This document shows positions 41,827 to 51,442 of a stretch of 64,000 nucleotides of DNA, one piece after another. The DNA is from Aurantiacibacter luteus (GTDB lineage: Bacteria; Pseudomonadota; Alphaproteobacteria; Sphingomonadales; Sphingomonadaceae). Where the stretch lies: positions 248,001-312,000 of the forward strand of contig NZ_LBHB01000001.1 of assembly GCF_001010945.1 (NCBI RefSeq). The letters are read 5' to 3'. The notes under the pieces are model-generated. The model saw nothing but the letters and a program-made list of their open reading frames with translations, did no database searches and had not been told where the DNA came from. The first letter of the stretch is position 1. The number at the start of each line of letters is the position of its first letter. Both the position numbers and the translations under genes were made by a program.

Positions 41827-44139
41827 ATGTGGCCCTTTTCCACTTCGGCGCGGCGCGACGATCGCGGTGACCCGGCGGAACGCTGGGCGGAGCGCTGGGC
41901 CGAGCGCGACCTGGCGCTGGAAAATGCGCCGTGGGATCCGCTTGCCGATCCCGACGACGACGATTTCGCCTTTGCCGGTGACCGCCATTACACGAGCCAT
42001 CGCCAAGCGCCGGGCGTGGTCCAGCCGGGCGGCTGGGAGCCGGTCGACCGCTACCGGCGCGGATGGCGCCGCTTCGTGCCGCAACGCGCCCGCAATCGCA
42101 GCCGCCTGTGGTGGGCCAGCCGGTGGATCGCCGCCTGCCTGCTCGTCTTCATCCTGCTCGTCGCCTGGCTGGCGGTGACCGCGCCGCTCAACAAGTCGCT
42201 GCAACCCATCGTGCCGCCGCAGATCACGCTTCTGGCCGCGGACGGCACGCCGATCGCGCGCAACGGCGCCGTGGTGGACGAGCCGGTCCGCGTGGCCGAC
42301 CTGCCCCCGCACGTGATCGAGCCCTTTCTCGCCATAGAGGACCGGCGTTTCTACAGCCACTGGGGCATCGATCCGCGCGGGCTGGCGCGCGCGGCCTTCA
42401 GGGGCGTGGGCGGCGGCTCGACCATCACCCAGCAGCTCGCCAAGTTCACCTTTCTCACGCCCGAACAGACGCTGACCCGCAAGGCGCGCGAGGCGCTGAT
42501 CGCGCTGTGGCTGGAGGCCTGGCTGACCAAGGACGAGATCCTCGAGCGCTACCTATCCAACGCCTATTTCGGCGACAACATGTACGGCCTGCGCGCCGCC
42601 AGCATGCACTACTTCTACCGCAAGCCCGAAAACCTGCGGCCGGAGCAGGCGGCGATGCTGGCGGGCCTGCTGCAGGCGCCCAGTCGCCTCGCGCCGACGC
42701 AGAACCCGGAGCTCGCCGCGCGCCGCTATGGCCTGGTCAAGAACGCCATGGTCGCGGCGGGCTACATCACCCAGGCGGAGGCCGATGCGATGCGTGTGCC
42801 CGCGACCGACGTGCGCGAGCGCGACGCGCTGCCGACGGGCACCTATTTCGCCGACTGGGCGCTGCCCGAGGCGCGCAAGCTGAGCGAGGTCGGCTATTCC
42901 CGCCAGACCATCACCACGACGCTCGATTCCCGCCTGCAGAACCTCGCGCGCCGCGCGGTCGAGCGCGCGCCGCTCGGATCCGCGCAGGTGGCGCTGGTGG
43001 CGATGCGGCCCAACGGCGAGGTCGTCGCCATGATCGGCGGCAAGGATTACGGGCAAAGCGCCTTCAACCGCGCCACGCAGGCCCGTCGCCAGCCGGGCTC
43101 CACCTTCAAGCTGTTCGTCTACCTCGCCGCCCTCAGGAACGGCTGGAGCCCGGACGATCGCATCTCCAACCGCGAGTTCACTTCCGGCAGCTACCGCCCG
43201 AGCAATCACAACGGTCGCTATTCCGACAGCCTGACCCTGCGCGAGGCTTTCGCCCAGTCCTCCAACGTCGCCGCCGTGCGGCTGTTGCAGCAGGTGGGCA
43301 GCGCGGCGGTGATCGAGACCGCGCGCGACCTCGGCGTGACATCACCCTTGCCCGAGGGCGATCCGAGCATGGCGCTGGGCACCTCGTCCATGACGCTGCT
43401 GGAGCTGACCAGCGCCTATGCCGGCATTGCCGCCAACGCCTTTCCTGTCGAGCCGCGCGCCTTTCCGGTGGCGGAGCCGGGCTGGCTCGAATGGCTGACT
43501 GACGGGCAATCCCGTCTCGGCTCGCGCGATCTGGGCGAGATGGAACTGCTGCTGCGCGAGGCCATCAACACCGGCACTGGGCGCGCCGCGACGCTTTCCA
43601 TCGCCAACTACGGCAAGACCGGCACCACGCAGGACAACCGTGACGCGCTGTTCGTCGGCTACGCGGGCGAGGGGCCGGACCGGCTGGTGGTGGGGGTGTG
43701 GATCGGCAACGACGACAACTCCCCCTTGCGCGGCATAACCGGCGGCGGCCTGCCCGCGCGCATCTGGGCGGACTTCATGCGCGGCGCGCTGGGTGCACGG
43801 GCCGCCCCGCAGCCCACGCCCTCTCCCGATCCGCGCGGCCCGGTGGAGCCGCTCGACGTGCCGGCGGTGGAGGACATTCCATTGGGCGACGGTCGCCGCA
43901 TCGTCATCCGCAACGGCGAGGCCGTGCTGGTCGAAACGATCGACGGTGTCGAGGTCGAGGTGGGCGTCGGCGGCGAGAATGGCCTGCGAGTGGATGTGGA
44001 CCAGGAAGCTGCCCGGGCCCGCGCCATCGAACGCGCCCGGCAGGAACGCGAGGCGGCGCGCGAACGCCTGCTGGAGGAACGGGCGCGCTACGAGGAGTAT
44101 CTCGACCAACAGGCCGAGATCGTCGAGGGGCAGCAGTAG
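41827..44139 (+). CDS. class A penicillin-binding protein (PBP1 type)
   Basis: The 770-residue bifunctional enzyme polymerises and cross-links peptidoglycan. It has a charged cytoplasmic tail (1-90) with many Asp/Trp/Arg, one membrane segment at about 97-117, a GT51 glycosyltransferase domain (catalytic E171 in EDRRFYSHWGID, and GGSTITQQLAK), and a transpeptidase domain with GSTFK (about S426), SSN and KTGTT (about 597). A Glu/Arg-rich C-terminal extension (about 690-770) is predicted coiled coil. ATG 41827 has AGGG 8 bases upstream; GTG 41818 is less likely. Confidence 0.95.
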   Translation: MWPFSTSARRDDRGDPAERWAERWAERDLALENAPWDPLADPDDDDFAFAGDRHYTSHRQAPGVVQPGGWEPVDRYRRGWRRFVPQRARNRSRLWWASRWIAACLLVFILLVAWLAVTAPLNKSLQPIVPPQITLLAADGTPIARNGAVVDEPVRVADLPPHVIEPFLAIEDRRFYSHWGIDPRGLARAAFRGVGGGSTITQQLAKFTFLTPEQTLTRKAREALIALWLEAWLTKDEILERYLSNAYFGDNMYGLRAASMHYFYRKPENLRPEQAAMLAGLLQAPSRLAPTQNPELAARRYGLVKNAMVAAGYITQAEADAMRVPATDVRERDALPTGTYFADWALPEARKLSEVGYSRQTITTTLDSRLQNLARRAVERAPLGSAQVALVAMRPNGEVVAMIGGKDYGQSAFNRATQARRQPGSTFKLFVYLAALRNGWSPDDRISNREFTSGSYRPSNHNGRYSDSLTLREAFAQSSNVAAVRLLQQVGSAAVIETARDLGVTSPLPEGDPSMALGTSSMTLLELTSAYAGIAANAFPVEPRAFPVAEPGWLEWLTDGQSRLGSRDLGEMELLLREAINTGTGRAATLSIANYGKTGTTQDNRDALFVGYAGEGPDRLVVGVWIGNDDNSPLRGITGGGLPARIWADFMRGALGARAAPQPTPSPDPRGPVEPLDVPAVEDIPLGDGRRIVIRNGEAVLVETIDGVEVEVGVGGENGLRVDVDQEAARARAIERARQEREAARERLLEERARYEEYLDQQAEIVEGQQ

Positions 44140-44151
44140 CCGCGCCCGTGT

Positions 44152-45258
44152 TTACGGCGTGACGAGGTATTTCTCGCCCGTCGCCATCTGCGCATAGCCG
44201 GTCATGGCCTCCTGCGTCAGCATCTCCTCCAGCCCGACGCGGGTCTTGTAGCTGCTGGCAAAGGTGGTCTTCAGGCCATCGAGCACGCGCTTCCGCATCC
44301 CCATCACCGTCGGCAGGCCGGCATTGGCGAGGAAGGGCGTGAGCAGCCAGCCCGAGACCGTCCAGCCGAAGCCGTAGGTCGGCGTCAGCGTAGTGGGCGA
44401 AGGGTCGAGCCGGCCGTAGATGTACATCTTCTTCGGCTGATCGGAGCCGTAGCGGCTGAACTCGGTCATGCGCGCGGCGGCCACGCGCTCCATGGCGCGC
44501 AGGATCGTGTCGGTGGTGCGCCCGCCGCCGATGGGGTCGAAGCCGAGGAAAGCGCCGGTCGCGCCGATCGCCTCGGCCAGTGCCGCCTCATATCCCTCGG
44601 CCGAGCTGTCGACGACGTGCGCCGCGCCCTGGTCCTTCAGCAGCCGCACCTGCTCCTCGCGCCGCACGAGGTTGACGAGGCCCATGCCGTCCTCCTGGCA
44701 GATGCGGTTGAGCATCTGGCCGAGGTTGCTGGCGGCGGCGGCGTGGACGATGGCATCATGCCCTTCGCGCTTCGCCGTCTCGACGAAGCCCAGCGCGGTC
44801 ATCGGGTTGACGAAGCTGCCCGCGCCGTCCTCCGCCGAATGGTCGCCCAGCGGCAGGCACATGGCGGCGTCGGCATAGGCATAGTCGGCATAGGCCGCAC
44901 CCGGAACGCAGGCGACGCGCTGACCCATCAGCGCCTGCGCCATGTCCCCTTCGCCCGCCGCGACGACGGTGCCTGCGCCCTCGTTGCCCAGCTTCTGCCC
45001 CTTGCCGTGGCGCGCGGCCTGACCGGCGGCGAACGCGGGGTGGACCTGCATGGTGACTTTGCCCGGCTCGAACTGCGCGGTGGTGAGATCGGCCGCCGCC
45101 GTCATCAGCGCGAGGTCGGACGGGTTGATCGGCGCCGCCTCCATCCGCACGAGCACCTGGTTGCCGGTGGGGGCGGGAAAGTCTCGCTCGCGCACCTCGA
45201 GCACCTGCGTGCCGTCGGCGGTGAGGGTGGACGTGAGCTGGCGGCCGGTATGGGTCAT
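44152..45258 (-). CDS. zinc-binding-dehydrogenase (MDR) superfamily oxidoreductase
   Basis: The 368-residue protein has a GroES-like N-terminal domain ([33 protein letters not shown]) and a Rossmann-fold nucleotide domain ([35 protein letters not shown]). The Cys/His zinc ligands of alcohol dehydrogenases are absent, which points to a quinone-reductase or enoyl-reductase type. The start overlaps truA by 4 bases. It converges on the penicillin-binding-protein gene. Confidence 0.85.
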   Translation of the reverse strand: MTHTGRQLTSTLTADGTQVLEVRERDFPAPTGNQVLVRMEAAPINPSDLALMTAAADLTTAQFEPGKVTMQVHPAFAAGQAARHGKGQKLGNEGAGTVVAAGEGDMAQALMGQRVACVPGAAYADYAYADAAMCLPLGDHSAEDGAGSFVNPMTALGFVETAKREGHDAIVHAAAASNLGQMLNRICQEDGMGLVNLVRREEQVRLLKDQGAAHVVDSSAEGYEAALAEAIGATGAFLGFDPIGGGRTTDTILRAMERVAAARMTEFSRYGSDQPKKMYIYGRLDPSPTTLTPTYGFGWTVSGWLLTPFLANAGLPTVMGMRKRVLDGLKTTFASSYKTRVGLEEMLTQEAMTGYAQMATGEKYLVTP

Positions 45259-46019
45259 GCGGTTCTCTCCTGTTTGTCGTCCTCATAGCGCGCGGCGACG
45301 AAATACAAACCCTCGGGCGGCGCATTGAGGCCCAGGGCGGCCCGGTCGCGCGCGGCGAGGGCGTGAGCGACCTGTTCCTCGCGCCACTGCCCCTGACCCA
45401 CAAGCGCGAGGCAGCCCACCATCGAGCGCACCTGGTGATGCAGGAAGCTGCGCGCCGCGGCCCGGACGATCACCGCATCGCCTTCGCGCGAGACGGTCAG
45501 GGCATCCAGCGTCTTTACCGGGCTCGCCGACTGGCAATGCACGCTGCGAAAGGTGGTGAAGTCGTGGTGGCCGACCAGCGCCTGCGCGGCGCGGTGCATG
45601 GCGTCGGCATCCAGCGGGCGGGCGATGTGCCAGGCGCGGCCCTTCTCCAGCGTCAGCGGCGCGCGGCGGTTGCGGATGCGGTACTCGTAGGCGCGGCCCG
45701 TGCAGGAGAAGCGGGCGTGCCAGTCTTCCGGTTTTTCCTCGCAGGCGATGACGGCGACGGGGGCGGGGCGCAGCTTCGCGTTCAGCGCCTCCATCAGCCG
45801 GAAGGGCTCGAACGGCTTGGCGATGTCGAGGTGGCTGCGCATGGCGAGCGCGTGGACGCCCGAGTCCGTCCGCCCGGCGCTGTGCAGCACGGCATTCTCC
45901 CCGGTGACGGCACGGGCCGCTTCCTCGATGGCCTGCTGCACGCTCGGGCCATTGTCCTGCCGTTGCAGGCCGAAGAAGGGGCCGCCGTCGAATTCGATGG
46001 TGAGGGCGAAGCGGGTCAC
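45255..46019 (-). CDS. truA: tRNA pseudouridine(38-40) synthase
   Basis: TruA modifies U38-U40 in the anticodon arm of tRNAs. The 254-residue protein has catalytic D52 in [14 protein letters not shown], the N-terminal [17 protein letters not shown], and C-terminal [19 protein letters not shown], all standard. It follows fmt with an inverted repeat in between. Confidence 0.96.
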   Translation of the reverse strand: MTRFALTIEFDGGPFFGLQRQDNGPSVQQAIEEAARAVTGENAVLHSAGRTDSGVHALAMRSHLDIAKPFEPFRLMEALNAKLRPAPVAVIACEEKPEDWHARFSCTGRAYEYRIRNRRAPLTLEKGRAWHIARPLDADAMHRAAQALVGHHDFTTFRSVHCQSASPVKTLDALTVSREGDAVIVRAAARSFLHHQVRSMVGCLALVGQGQWREEQVAHALAARDRAALGLNAPPEGLYFVAARYEDDKQERTA

Positions 46020-46031
46020 TCTCCCGCACCT

Positions 46032-46134
46032 TCGTCATTGCGAGGAGCCGAAGGCGACGCGGCAATCCATCTCCGGCCGTTGCACATGTTGAGCCCGCAG
46101 GTGATGGATTGCTTCGCTGCGCTCGCAATGACGA
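46032..46134. repeat. intergenic inverted repeat between fmt and truA
   Basis: TCGTCATTGCGAGGAGCCGA... (46032-46071) and its complement ending TGCGCTCGCAATGACGA (46103-46134) face each other over a 31-base spacer. The left arm has extra bases in its middle (AGCCGAAGGCGACGC against GCTTCGCTGCG). The TCATTGCGAG...GCAATCCAT core is a widespread family of dispersed palindromes in alphaproteobacteria. Only this copy is in the window. Confidence 0.75.
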
Positions 46135-46143
46135 GGGAGTAAA

Positions 46144-47049
46144 TCACCGCACGATTGTCCCCGGCTTCACCGCAAACCCGCGCAGGAAATCCTCCGCCGC
46201 CATCGCCGGTTTGCCCGCGCGTTGCAGCACCAGCGGGCGCAGGGCCGCGTTGCCGCAGGCGATGGTGAACTCCTCGTCGAGCACCGTGCCGGCAAGGCCG
46301 TTGTGGCCTATCACTCGCGCACGCAGCACCTTGATCCGCTCGCCGTCGAGCGTGAACCAGCTGCCGGGGAAGGGCGAAAAGGCGCGCACCTCGCGCTCCA
46401 GCTGTTCGGCGGGCTTTTCGAAATCGAGCCGCGCCTCGGACTTGTCGATCTTGGGCGCGTGGGTGGAGCCGAGGTTGTCCTGCGCTTCCGGGCGCAGCAG
46501 GTCCAGCTGCTCCAGCGTTTCGACCATCAGCCTTGCGCCGAGTTCGCCCAGCTCGTCGTGCAGTTCGCCAGCGGTCTTGTCCTCGATGGGCGTGCGCGCG
46601 CGCATGAGCATGGGGCCGGTGTCGAGCCCGGCCTCCATCTGCATGATGGTTACGCCGGTGACGGTATCGCCCGCCAGGATTGAGCGCTGGATCGGCGCCG
46701 CGCCGCGCCAGCGCGGCAGCAGGCTGGCGTGGACGTTGAGGCAGCCGCGTGCGGGCGCATCCAGCACCGCCTGCGGCAGCAGCAGGCCGTAGGCGGCGAC
46801 CACCGCCACGTCCGCCTCCAGCGCGGCGAAGCGGGCCTGCTCGTCGAGGTCCTTCAGCGTGACGGGATGGCGCACCTCGATGCCCACCGCCCCGGCGCGC
46901 AGGTGCACGGGGCTGGCCCGGTCCTGCTTGCCCCGGCCCGCCGGGCGCGGCGGCTGGGTATAGGCACAGACGACCGCGTGCCCCGCCTCCACCAGCGCAT
47001 CCAGCACCGGCACGGCGAAATCGGGCGTTCCCATGAAGACAATTCGCAT
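46144..47049 (-). CDS. fmt: methionyl-tRNA formyltransferase
   Basis: Fmt formylates initiator Met-tRNA using 10-formyltetrahydrofolate. The 301-residue protein has the catalytic set N105, H107 and D143 in [24 protein letters not shown] and [11 protein letters not shown], and the C-terminal OB domain ([25 protein letters not shown]). ATG 47049 ([11 protein letters not shown]) is the canonical start. It works with def, which lies across a divergent gap with recR, and its cofactor is supplied by Fhs, encoded at 49597-51258. Confidence 0.96.
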   Translation of the reverse strand: MRIVFMGTPDFAVPVLDALVEAGHAVVCAYTQPPRPAGRGKQDRASPVHLRAGAVGIEVRHPVTLKDLDEQARFAALEADVAVVAAYGLLLPQAVLDAPARGCLNVHASLLPRWRGAAPIQRSILAGDTVTGVTIMQMEAGLDTGPMLMRARTPIEDKTAGELHDELGELGARLMVETLEQLDLLRPEAQDNLGSTHAPKIDKSEARLDFEKPAEQLEREVRAFSPFPGSWFTLDGERIKVLRARVIGHNGLAGTVLDEEFTIACGNAALRPLVLQRAGKPAMAAEDFLRGFAVKPGTIVR

Positions 47050-47072
47050 ACGACCGCCCGTGCCCGCCAACC

Positions 47073-47162
47073 CCGCTCACCCTGAGCTTGTCGAAGGGTC
47101 GTCCTTCCTTACATCGGGCGGTAGAAGAAAAAGCGATGCTTCGACAAGCTCAGCATGAGCGG
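47073..47162. repeat. REP-like inverted repeat, copy 3
   Basis: Arms at 47073-47097 and 47138-47162 carry the same core CTTCGACAAGCTCAG and outer GAGCGG as the other two copies. Here the repeat sits between divergent fmt and recR, where it must overlap or separate their promoters. Confidence 0.85.
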
Positions 47163-47176
47163 ATATTGGGATTGGT

Positions 47177-47773
47177 ATGGCCTCCAGCGAAATCGAAACT
47201 CTCAGCCAGGCGCTCGCCCGCCTTCCCGGCCTCGGCCCGCGCAGCGCGCGCCGGGCGGTGCTGTGGCTGGTGAAGCACCGCGAGACCGCGCTCGACCAGG
47301 TGCTGGATGCGCTGGGCGCGGTGCGCGACAAGCTGGTGGAATGCGAGATCTGCGGCAATGTCGATACGCAGAACCCGTGCAGCGTCTGCGCCGACCCGCG
47401 CCGCGACACCAAGGCGATCTGCGTGGTGGAGGACGTGGCCGACCTCTGGGCGCTCGACCGGGCGCGGCTGTTCACCGGCAAGTATCACGTGCTGGGCGGC
47501 AAGCTGTCCGCGCTCGACGGCGTGCGGCCGGAAGACCTCGCCATCGATTCGCTGCTCGGCCGGGTCGAGGCGGGCGGGGTGGACGAGGTTGTCCTCGCCA
47601 TGAACGCCACGCTCGAGGGGCAGACGACAGCACATTACATCGCCGAGCGGCTGGAGCAATTTCCCGTCCGCATCACCCAGCTTGCGCACGGTCTGCCGGT
47701 GGGCGGCGAGCTCGACTATCTCGACGAGGGCACCTTGGCCCAGGCCCTTCGCGCACGGCGACCGCTGGGCTGA
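47177..47773 (+). CDS. recR: recombination mediator RecR
   Basis: RecR loads RecA onto gapped DNA together with RecO and RecF. The 198-residue protein has a helix-hairpin-helix ([12 protein letters not shown]), a zinc finger with C56, C59, C68 and C71, and a Toprim domain with [13 protein letters not shown] and [21 protein letters not shown]. It is 47 bases before def and likely shares a transcript with it. Confidence 0.95.
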   Translation: MASSEIETLSQALARLPGLGPRSARRAVLWLVKHRETALDQVLDALGAVRDKLVECEICGNVDTQNPCSVCADPRRDTKAICVVEDVADLWALDRARLFTGKYHVLGGKLSALDGVRPEDLAIDSLLGRVEAGGVDEVVLAMNATLEGQTTAHYIAERLEQFPVRITQLAHGLPVGGELDYLDEGTLAQALRARRPLG

Positions 47774-47820
47774 ACAACCGGCAATTGCAGGTTCACCGCG
47801 GCCTGCCTATATGCGCGCCC

Positions 47821-48387
47821 ATGGCCATACGCGAAATCCTCGAAGCGCCGGATCCCCGGCTGAAGACCATTTCCAAGCCCGTCGAGACCTTCGATGGCAG
47901 CTTGCAGACCCTCGTCGACGACATGTTCGAGACGATGTACGCCGCCCACGGCATCGGCCTCGCGGCGATCCAAGTGGGCGAGCCGCTGCGCCTGCTCGTC
48001 ATCGACCTGCAGGAAGAGGACCCGGACGCAGAGCCCGTGCCCTGCGACCATGATGGCCACCATCACACGCACCAGCCGATCATCAACGATCCGCGCGTGT
48101 TCGTGAACCCGGAGATCCTCGATCCCTCGGGCGAGTTGAAGAGCTACCAGGAAGGCTGCCTCTCGGTGCCCGACATCTACGCCGACGTCGAGCGCCCGGC
48201 CCAGTGCCGCGTGCGCTGGCAGGACCTCGAGGGCAACACCCACGAGGAAGAGATGAGCGGAATGCTGGCGGTGTGCATCCAGCACGAGATGGATCACCTG
48301 AACGGCATCCTGTTCATCGATCACCTCAGCCGCCTCAAGCGCTCCATGGCGCTCAAGAAGCTCGCCAAGGCACGGCAGGCCGCCTGA
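47821..48387 (+). CDS. def: peptide deformylase with a histidine-rich insertion
   Basis: PDF removes the N-formyl group from new proteins using Fe2+ or another metal. The 188-residue protein has all three motifs: GIGLAAIQ (44-51), EGCLS (111-115, Cys ligand) and HEMDH (155-159, two His ligands and Glu). Between motifs 1 and 2 an insertion at about 66-88 contains CDHDGHHHTH, which is absent from the shorter E. coli form (169 residues). It follows recR. Confidence 0.95.
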   Translation: MAIREILEAPDPRLKTISKPVETFDGSLQTLVDDMFETMYAAHGIGLAAIQVGEPLRLLVIDLQEEDPDAEPVPCDHDGHHHTHQPIINDPRVFVNPEILDPSGELKSYQEGCLSVPDIYADVERPAQCRVRWQDLEGNTHEEEMSGMLAVCIQHEMDHLNGILFIDHLSRLKRSMALKKLAKARQAA

Positions 48388-48398
48388 CTCAATAGCGA

Positions 48399-48428
48399 CC
48401 GCCGCGTTCCCCTGCGGAAGCGCGGCGG
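48399..48428. terminator. hairpin between convergent def and copper-storage gene
   Basis: CCGCCGCGTTCC pairs with GGAAGCGCGGCGG with one bulged G and loop CCTGC. It sits in the 48 bases between two convergent stop codons and can end transcription from both sides. No T-run is seen on either strand. Confidence 0.6.
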
Positions 48429-48435
48429 CGTGATC

Positions 48436-48834
48436 TCAGGCGGCTTCGGCCAGCGTGCCGAGCGCCTTGCGGCAATCGTCCATGCACTCCTGGCACATGC
48501 GCGCGCAGCGGCGGCAGTGATCGTTGTCGTGCTGGCTGCATTCCGCGTGGCAGATCTCGCAGGCGGTGATGCAGGCTTGGAGCAGCGCCCTGATGACCGG
48601 CACGTTGCTCGCCGTGCGGCGAGCGGCGACGCGGCTGACGGCCTGACAGATGTCCGAGCAGTCGAGGCACTTGCGGATGCACTCGCTCATGTCCATCGGC
48701 TCGGCGCTGCAGGCGTCCGCGCAGGAATTGCAGATGGCGGCGCAATACATCGCGTGCTTCACCGCCTCGGCCAGCGCCTCGTTGTAGTCGGACCCGACCT
48801 GCGGGTGGTCCTTGATCATTTCCTTGATCGACAT
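48436..48834 (-). CDS. four-helix-bundle copper-storage (Csp-type) protein
   Basis: The 132-residue protein has 17 cysteines in the repeated CxxxC/CxxC spacing of Csp/DUF326 four-helix bundles (CAAICNSCADAC, CIRKCLDCSDIC, CITACEICHAEC, CRRCARMCQECMDDC). Such proteins bind many Cu(I) ions inside the bundle. No signal peptide is seen, so it is probably the cytosolic Csp3-like type. The ribosome site AAGGAG lies 12 bases before ATG 48834. It is divergent from a DUF1622 membrane protein. Confidence 0.9.
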   Translation of the reverse strand: MSIKEMIKDHPQVGSDYNEALAEAVKHAMYCAAICNSCADACSAEPMDMSECIRKCLDCSDICQAVSRVAARRTASNVPVIRALLQACITACEICHAECSQHDNDHCRRCARMCQECMDDCRKALGTLAEAA

Positions 48835-48900
48835 GGGGTTCGGTCTCCTTCCCCCCTCTAGCGCGCGAGGCGGCCCAAGCGTTCCGAGGAACTGGCAAAC

Positions 48901-49320
48901 GTGCTCGCGGATTGGGGGGCCATGCTTTCCGACGCCTTCATGCTCGAAATCGCGGTCACCGTCGCCAAGCTGTTCGAGCTCGTCGGGATGGGCGTGATCG
49001 TCATCGGCACCGTCTTCGCCATCGGCAAGCTGGCGCTGTCGGTCACGGGCGTAACCCGCACCGAGGAGGTGGCAGGCGACCGTGACCTGGTCAGCGCCTT
49101 CCGCAAGACGCTGGGCCGCTCCATCCTCACCGGGCTGGAACTGCTGGTCGCCGCCGACATCATCCGCACCGTCGCGGTGGAGCCGACGATGGAGAGCGTG
49201 CTGGTCCTCGGCCTCATCGTCATCATCCGCACCTTTCTCAGCTTCAGCTTGGAGGTGGAGATCGAGGGCCACTGGCCGTGGCAAAAGGTCAGGGCGCCTG
49301 CGAAGGACGGCGAAGACTAG
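48901..49320 (+). CDS. DUF1622 family membrane protein
   Basis: The 139-residue protein has about three membrane segments (MLEIAVTVAKLFELVGMGVIVIGTVFAI, SILTGLELLVAADIIRTVAV, VLVLGLIVIIRTFLSFSLEVEIEG), matching DUF1622. The function is unknown. The GTG at 48901 gives the longest form; ATG 48922 (MLSDAFMLEIA) is an alternative. It lies 66 bases from the divergent copper-storage gene and overlaps the next, convergent gene by 4 bases. Confidence 0.83.
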   Translation: MLADWGAMLSDAFMLEIAVTVAKLFELVGMGVIVIGTVFAIGKLALSVTGVTRTEEVAGDRDLVSAFRKTLGRSILTGLELLVAADIIRTVAVEPTMESVLVLGLIVIIRTFLSFSLEVEIEGHWPWQKVRAPAKDGED

Positions 49321-49556
49321 CGCAGCTTGGGGCCGGAGCCGGTCCACTTGGCCACGACCTCCACCGTCGGCTTGCCCTTGACACCTGCCGCCAGCGGCGC
49401 GTGGTGGATGGCGAGGACAGTAGCGTAGTGCTCGGTGCCGTCACGCTCCACCATCAGCCGGTCGCCGGGCGAGGGCAGGGCGAGGAACTGGTGTTGGCCC
49501 CAGTCCTCCGAGGTGGCGGCCTTGCCGCGCACGAGTGTCACCTTGCCCTCGATCAT
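49317..49556 (-). CDS. small conserved hypothetical protein
   Basis: The 79-residue protein starts MIEGKVTLVRGKAATSED. It contains strand-rich sequence (DRLMVERDGTEHYATVLAIHHAP, PTVEVVAKWTGSG) that suggests a small beta-barrel. I do not recognise a family. It is flanked by the DUF1622 gene, which it overlaps tail to tail by 4 bases, and by fhs upstream on the opposite side (40 bases past the fhs stop). Confidence 0.6.
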   Translation of the reverse strand: MIEGKVTLVRGKAATSEDWGQHQFLALPSPGDRLMVERDGTEHYATVLAIHHAPLAAGVKGKPTVEVVAKWTGSGPKLR

Positions 49557-49596
49557 GCGGACAAGTCTGGCAGGCGCACGCGGCAGGTCAAGGGGT

Positions 49597-51258
49597 CTAG
49601 AACAGCCCCTCGATCTGGCCGTTCTCGTCGAGGTAGATGTTCTCCGCGCTCGGCACCTTGGGCAGGCCCGGCATGGTCATGATGCCGCCGCACACGGCCA
49701 CCACGAAGCCTGCCCCGGCACTAAGGCGCACCTCGTTCACCTCCACCTCGTGGCCCGTGGGCGCGCCGAGGCGGCCGGGATCGGTGGTGAAGGAATATTG
49801 CGTCTTCGCCATGCAGACGGGGAACTTGCCGTAGCCCATCTGCTCCCACTGCTCGAGCTGCTTGACCAGCGGCGCGGCGATGTGGACCTCGTCGGCGCGG
49901 TAGATTTCGCGGCCCACCGTGCGGATCTTGTCGGCGAGCGACATGTCGTCCGGATAGAGCTGGTTGAACTCCGGCGCCCCGGCATCGGCCTTGGCGGCGA
50001 CGATGCGCGCCAGCTCCTCGGCCCCGGCGCTGCCGTCGGCCCAGTGCTTACAAATGACGGCATCGGTGCCGAACTCGGCGGCCATCTCCTGAATCACCGC
50101 GATCTCCTCGTCGGTGTCGAGATGGAAGTGGTTGATGGCGACCGTGGGCGTCACGCCGAATTTCTTGAGATTCTCGATGTGCCGCTTGAGGTTCACGGCA
50201 CCCGCGCGCACCGCATCGGCATTGGGCGTGCCGAGATCGTTCTTGGCCACGCCGCCATTCATCTTGAGCGCGCGCACGGTGGCGACGATCACGATGGCAT
50301 CGGGCTTGAGCCCCGCGAGGCGGCACTTGATGTCCATGAACTTTTCCGCGCCCAAGTCCGCGCCGAAGCCGGCCTCGGTCACGGTGTAGTCGGCCATCTT
50401 CATCGCCGTGTTGGTCGCGATCACGGAGTTGCAGCCGTGGGCGATGTTGGCGAAGGGGCCGCCGTGCAGGAAGGCCGGGTTGTTCTCCAGCGTCTGCACC
50501 AGGTTGGGCAGGATCGCGTCCTTCAGCAGCACGGTCATGGCGCTGTCGGCCTTGATGTCGCGGCAATAGACGGGCTCGCGCTTGCGGTTGTAGCCGATGA
50601 TGATGTCGCCCAGCCGCTTTTGCAGGTCGGCGAGGTCGCTGGCGAGGCACAGGATGGCCATGATCTCCGAGGCGACGGTGATGTCGAAGCCGCTCTCGCG
50701 CGGGAAGCCGTTGGCAACACCGCCCAGCGGGCCGACGATCTGCCGCAAAGCGCGGTCGTTCATGTCGAGCACGCGCTTCCACACGACGCGGCGGATGTCG
50801 ATGTCGTTGGGATTGCCCCAGTAGATCTGGTTGTCGATCATCGCCGCGAGCAGGTTGTGCGCGCTGGTGATGGCGTGGAAATCGCCGGTGAAATGGAGGT
50901 TGATCTCGTCCATTGGCATCACCTGCGACTTGCCGCCGCCCGCGCCGCCGCCCTTCATGCCGAAGCACGGGCCGAGGCTGGGTTCGCGCAGGCACAGCAT
51001 GGTCTTCTTGCCGATGCGGTGGAGCGCGTCGGAGAGGCCGACCGAGGTCGTCGTCTTGCCTTCGCCTGCCGGGGTCGGGTTGATCGCGGTGACGAGGATC
51101 AGCTTGCCCGCCGGACGATCCGGCAGGTGCGAGGTATCGACCTTGGCCTTGTACTTGCCGTACGGGATCAGCGCCTCGTCCGGCACGCCGGCATTCTTCG
51201 CCACATCGGTAATGGGGATGAGCGTTGCCTGGCGGGCGATCTCGATGTCGGTGGGCAT
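49597..51258 (-). CDS. fhs: formate-tetrahydrofolate ligase
   Basis: Fhs makes 10-formyl-THF from formate, THF and ATP in one-carbon metabolism. The 553-residue protein has the ATP-binding loop [15 protein letters not shown] (about 62-76), the [19 protein letters not shown] signature (about 92-110) and [10 protein letters not shown] near the middle. It supplies formyl groups to Fmt and to purine synthesis. The gene stands alone on the minus strand, with a 184-base upstream region shared with rmuC. Confidence 0.96.
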   Translation of the reverse strand: MPTDIEIARQATLIPITDVAKNAGVPDEALIPYGKYKAKVDTSHLPDRPAGKLILVTAINPTPAGEGKTTTSVGLSDALHRIGKKTMLCLREPSLGPCFGMKGGGAGGGKSQVMPMDEINLHFTGDFHAITSAHNLLAAMIDNQIYWGNPNDIDIRRVVWKRVLDMNDRALRQIVGPLGGVANGFPRESGFDITVASEIMAILCLASDLADLQKRLGDIIIGYNRKREPVYCRDIKADSAMTVLLKDAILPNLVQTLENNPAFLHGGPFANIAHGCNSVIATNTAMKMADYTVTEAGFGADLGAEKFMDIKCRLAGLKPDAIVIVATVRALKMNGGVAKNDLGTPNADAVRAGAVNLKRHIENLKKFGVTPTVAINHFHLDTDEEIAVIQEMAAEFGTDAVICKHWADGSAGAEELARIVAAKADAGAPEFNQLYPDDMSLADKIRTVGREIYRADEVHIAAPLVKQLEQWEQMGYGKFPVCMAKTQYSFTTDPGRLGAPTGHEVEVNEVRLSAGAGFVVAVCGGIMTMPGLPKVPSAENIYLDENGQIEGLF

Positions 51259-51297
51259 GGGCGAATCCTCTCTGGCTGCTGGTGCATCTTTTCACGA

Positions 51298-51313
51298 TTG
51301 CGAAAATTCGCAA
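51298..51313. promoter_or_regulatory. palindrome in an AT-richer patch upstream of fhs
   Basis: TTGCGAAAATTCGCAA is a perfect 7-2-7 dyad located 40 bases before the fhs ATG in the rmuC-fhs intergenic space, which is locally more AT-rich than its surroundings. It is a candidate operator; no regulator is identified. Confidence 0.4.
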
Positions 51314-51442
51314 ATCCGAATTAGTATCACCACTAGAGCGTCGTGTGTCCTGCCTCAAGGCCAATTAGCGAGACTTGGGGATGGCTCCCTCCTCGTGGTT
51401 GCGGGACGGCTAGACGCGGACTAGGTTCGCTTTTCGTTCCAA

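Noticed and set aside
22984-47162. REP-like repeats as a CRISPR array
   Set aside because: Only three copies kilobases apart, each an inverted pair with no regular spacers and no cas genes.
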